Below are positions 37,770 through 40,406 of a DNA stretch of 40,406 bases, in pieces. The notes beneath the pieces are model-generated. The model made no database searches and had not been told where the DNA came from. It worked only from the letters and a program-made list of their open reading frames with translations. Positions within the stretch are counted from its first letter, which is position 1; each line of letters begins with the position of its first letter. This stretch comes from Pseudomonadota bacterium (GTDB lineage Bacteria; Pseudomonadota; Gammaproteobacteria; Burkholderiales; Burkholderiaceae_C): positions 1 to 40,406 of the forward strand of contig JAJYTY010000010.1 of assembly GCA_021792835.1 (NCBI GenBank). Reading direction: 5' to 3'. The translations under genes and the position numbers were made by a program.

Positions 37770-39158
37770 ATGAGCCGCAGCGCCGATCTGTTCGACGACG
37801 ACCCGCAGGATCCGGTCGTTTCCACCGCGGCCGCGGCGGGCGAGATCCCGCTGGCCGAGCGCCTGCGTCCGCGACGCATCGACGACGTCGTCGGGCAGTC
37901 GCACCTGCTGGGGCAGGGCAGGCCGCTGCGCGTGGCCTTCGACACGCGGCGCCTGCACTCGATGATCCTGTGGGGGCCGCCGGGAGTGGGCAAGACCACG
38001 CTGGCGCGACTCATCGCCGAGCGCTTCGGCGCGCGCTTCATCGCCATTTCCGCGGTGCTGGCCGGGGTCAAGGAAATCCGCGACGCCGTCGTGCAGGCGC
38101 AGGCGTCGCGCGCGGCCGGGCAGTCGACCCTGGTGTTCGTCGACGAGGTGCACCGCTTCAACAAGAGCCAGCAGGACGCCTTCCTGCCGCACGTCGAGTC
38201 GGGCTTGTTCACGTTCATCGGCGCGACCACCGAGAACCCGTCCTTCGAGGTCAACAGCGCGCTGCTGTCGCGCGCCACGGTGTATGTGCTGCAGCCGTTG
38301 CAGCCGCCCGAGCTGCAGTTGCTGGCGCGACGCGGACTGCAGGCCGCGGGCGGCCTGGACATCGAGCCCGACGCGCTGCAACTGCTGGCCGAGCATGCCG
38401 ACGGCGACGGCAGGCGCCTGCTCAACGCGGTGGAGGCGGTGGCGGCGACCGCGCGGGCGCAGCAGCTGGCGCGCGTGGACATGGAGTTGCTGCGCGCCGC
38501 GCTGGCCGAGAGCCTGCGGCGCTACGACAAGGGCGGCGACCAGTTCTACGACGTCATCTCGGCGCTGCACAAGTCGGTGCGCGGCAGCGATCCGGACGCC
38601 TCGCTGTACTGGATGACCCGCATGCTCGACGGGGGCGTCGACCCGTTGTATATCGGCCGGCGCCTGATCCGCATCGCCAGCGAGGATATCGGGCTGGCCG
38701 ACCCACGCGCCCTGGGCCTGTGCCTCGACGCGGTCGCGGCCTTCGAGCGCCTGGGCAGCCCGGAGGGCGAACTGGCGCTGGCGCAGGCGGTGCTGTACCT
38801 GGCGCTGGCGCCGAAGTCGAACGCCGCCTACGTCGCGGCCGGGCAGGCGCGCGAACTGGTGCGCCGCCACGGCAGCGCGCCGGTTCCGATGCACCTGCGC
38901 AATGCACCGACCAGCCTGATGCGCGAAATCGGTGCGGGTGCGCAGTACCGCTACGCGCACGACGAGCCGGGGGCCTTCGCCGCCGGCGAGCGCTACTTCC
39001 CGCCGGGCATGCCGGAGGCGCGCTTGTACAAGCCGACTCCGCGCGGGCTGGAGGCGCGCCTGGGCGAGCGCCTGGCCGAGTTGCGGCGACTCAACCGCGA
39101 GGCGCGCGCGCAGCCGGACGGAAGCGCGCAAGCGCCCGACGCCGCCGCCGACACCTGA
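37770..39158 (+). CDS. rarA: Replication-associated recombination protein A (AAA ATPase)
   Basis: PLAERLRPRRIDDVVGQSHLLGQGRPLR; MILWGPPGVGKTTLARLIAERFGARFIAISAVLAGVKEIRDAV; LVFVDEVHRFNKSQQDAFLPHVESGLFTFIGATTENPSFEVNSALLSRATVY. Confidence 0.96.
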   Translation: MSRSADLFDDDPQDPVVSTAAAAGEIPLAERLRPRRIDDVVGQSHLLGQGRPLRVAFDTRRLHSMILWGPPGVGKTTLARLIAERFGARFIAISAVLAGVKEIRDAVVQAQASRAAGQSTLVFVDEVHRFNKSQQDAFLPHVESGLFTFIGATTENPSFEVNSALLSRATVYVLQPLQPPELQLLARRGLQAAGGLDIEPDALQLLAEHADGDGRRLLNAVEAVAATARAQQLARVDMELLRAALAESLRRYDKGGDQFYDVISALHKSVRGSDPDASLYWMTRMLDGGVDPLYIGRRLIRIASEDIGLADPRALGLCLDAVAAFERLGSPEGELALAQAVLYLALAPKSNAAYVAAGQARELVRRHGSAPVPMHLRNAPTSLMREIGAGAQYRYAHDEPGAFAAGERYFPPGMPEARLYKPTPRGLEARLGERLAELRRLNREARAQPDGSAQAPDAAADT

Positions 39159-39183
39159 GCACGCCGCCGCCGGTGGAGCCGCG

Positions 39184-39199
39184 CGGCACGCATCTTGCA
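39184..39199 (+). promoter_or_regulatory. Sigma-54-like -24/-12 site upstream of livH
   Basis: CGGCACG-CATC-TTGCA: matches TGGCACG-N4-TTGCW at all but the first specified base; GG-N10-GC spacing correct. Confidence 0.55.
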
Positions 39200-39306
39200 G
39201 CGGCTTGCACGGGTCTTGCCGGTATCGCCGCGCGGCGGCCACGTGGACGCCGCGACTGATTCGCGGGAGTGGGCCACGGTCAACCACCGAGCCTGCGGGG
39301 GAGACG

Positions 39307-39341
39307 GGTTAATCCCCGTGGTTATCATTACCGGTTAAACC
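39307..39341. repeat. Three GGTTA direct repeats at 13-bp spacing in the livH leader
   Basis: GGTTAATCCCCGT / GGTTATCATTACC / GGTTAAACC, starting at 39307, 39320 and 39333. Confidence 0.65.
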
Positions 39342-39536
39342 TACAAAGTCGGCACGACCGCGGGTTCTCCCCTGCGGCCTGCCTATCAGGAGACTCATCG
39401 GCGTGCCGGGGTCGTGCGTCCGCCCAACAGGCGGGTTCGCGTTCCGGCGGGGGGCGCAGCGGAATCACCTTCCGCGATACCCCGAGGTCAGATGGGTAGC
39501 CGCATTGCGTGCACCGTACCCACAAGGACTTTCGGG

Positions 39537-40406
39537 ATGCAAACGTTCATACAGCAGTTAGTCAACGGCCTCGTGCTGGGCAGCATGTATGCCCTCGTCG
39601 CGCTGGGCTACACGATGGTCTACGGCATCGTCAACCTGATCAACTTCGCCCACGGCGACGTGATGATGGTCGGTGCGATGACCTCCTACAGCGTATTCCG
39701 GTTCCTGCATGCGGTGGCCCCGCACATGCCGTGGCCGCTGGTGCTGGTGATCGCGCTGGTCGGCGCGATGGTCGTGTGCGGAACCCTCAACTACCTCATC
39801 GAGCGCCTGGCCTATCGCCGGCTGCGCAACGCGCCGAAGCTGGCGCCGCTGGTCACCGCGATCGGCATGTCGATCTTCCTCGAGACCATGGCGATGGTGA
39901 TCTGGGGGCGCGACTACAAGGTCTTCCCCGAACTGTTCCCGAACCCGGTCATCAACATCCATGGAGTGGTCATCACGCCGGTGCAGATCGCGATCCTGAT
40001 CGTCACCGCGGTGCTGCTGATCGGGTTGACCACGCTGATCAACCACACGCGCCTCGGGCGCGCGATGCGCGCCACCGCCGAGAACCCGCGCGTGGCCTCG
40101 CTGATGGGGGTCAACCCGAACCTGGTGATCTCCGCCGCCTTCGTCATCGGCGCGGTGCTGGCGGCGGTCGCCGGGATCATGTGGTACGCGAACTTCTCCA
40201 CCGCGAACTTCTACATGGGCTTCACTCCCGGGCTGAAGGCCTTCACCGCGGCCGTGCTCGGGGGCATCGGCAACATGGGGGGGGCGATGGTCGGCGGCGT
40301 GCTGCTGGGAATCATCGAGGTGCTGGGCGCCGGCTACATCGGCACCGTCACGCACGGCCTGTTCGGCAGCAACTACCAGGACATCTTCGCGTTCATCGTG
40401 CTGATC
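39537..40406 (+). CDS. livH: Branched-chain amino acid ABC transporter permease LivH (3' end beyond window)
   Basis: MQTFIQQLVNGLVLGSMYALVALGYTMVYGIVNLINFAHGDVMMVGAM...RLGRAMRATAENPRVASLMGVNPN...GFTPGLKAFTAAVLGGIGNMGGAMVGGVLLGIIEVLGAGYI. Confidence 0.95.
   Translation, partial: MQTFIQQLVNGLVLGSMYALVALGYTMVYGIVNLINFAHGDVMMVGAMTSYSVFRFLHAVAPHMPWPLVLVIALVGAMVVCGTLNYLIERLAYRRLRNAPKLAPLVTAIGMSIFLETMAMVIWGRDYKVFPELFPNPVINIHGVVITPVQIAILIVTAVLLIGLTTLINHTRLGRAMRATAENPRVASLMGVNPNLVISAAFVIGAVLAAVAGIMWYANFSTANFYMGFTPGLKAFTAAVLGGIGNMGGAMVGGVLLGIIEVLGAGYIGTVTHGLFGSNYQDIFAFIVLI

Noticed and set aside
39158-39536. Known riboswitch (guanidine, glycine) in the liv leader
   Set aside because: No conserved core I could match by eye; kept only as an unassigned structured leader.

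Overview
A 40.4 kb window of a very GC-rich chromosome. Gene content and order look like Burkholderiales/betaproteobacteria (inference). Most of it is conserved housekeeping sequence: rpsP-rimM-trmD-rplS; perM-like/hda/HAD/pcnB/folK; purM; murJ; rpsT; argD-argF; rsgA and an M48 peptidase; orn; trxB; and a Crp/Fnr regulator with ftsK-lolA-rarA, followed by the start of a liv operon. I saw no CRISPR array, transposase, phage or toxin/defence cassette. The accessory-like part is the first ~9 kb: two tandem type IV pilin genes, the first behind a perfect sigma-54 promoter match, next to three multidomain c-di-GMP proteins. One of these has a degenerate GGDEF and a globin-like sensor segment that seems to lack the proximal heme histidine. 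Other points of interest: a 24-bp near-perfect palindrome over the start of that gene; a stem-forming inverted repeat between tRNA-Ser and tatD; a possible leaderless murJ under a palindrome; stacked hairpins after rplS; a strong G-quadruplex motif between the M48 peptidase and orn; a relic of an SSS-family symporter downstream of dinB; and a sigma-54-like site plus 13-bp-spaced GGTTA repeats upstream of livH. I found no clearly undescribed multi-gene system. The best candidate is the pilin/c-di-GMP locus. All family calls are by eye from translated motifs; no searches were run.
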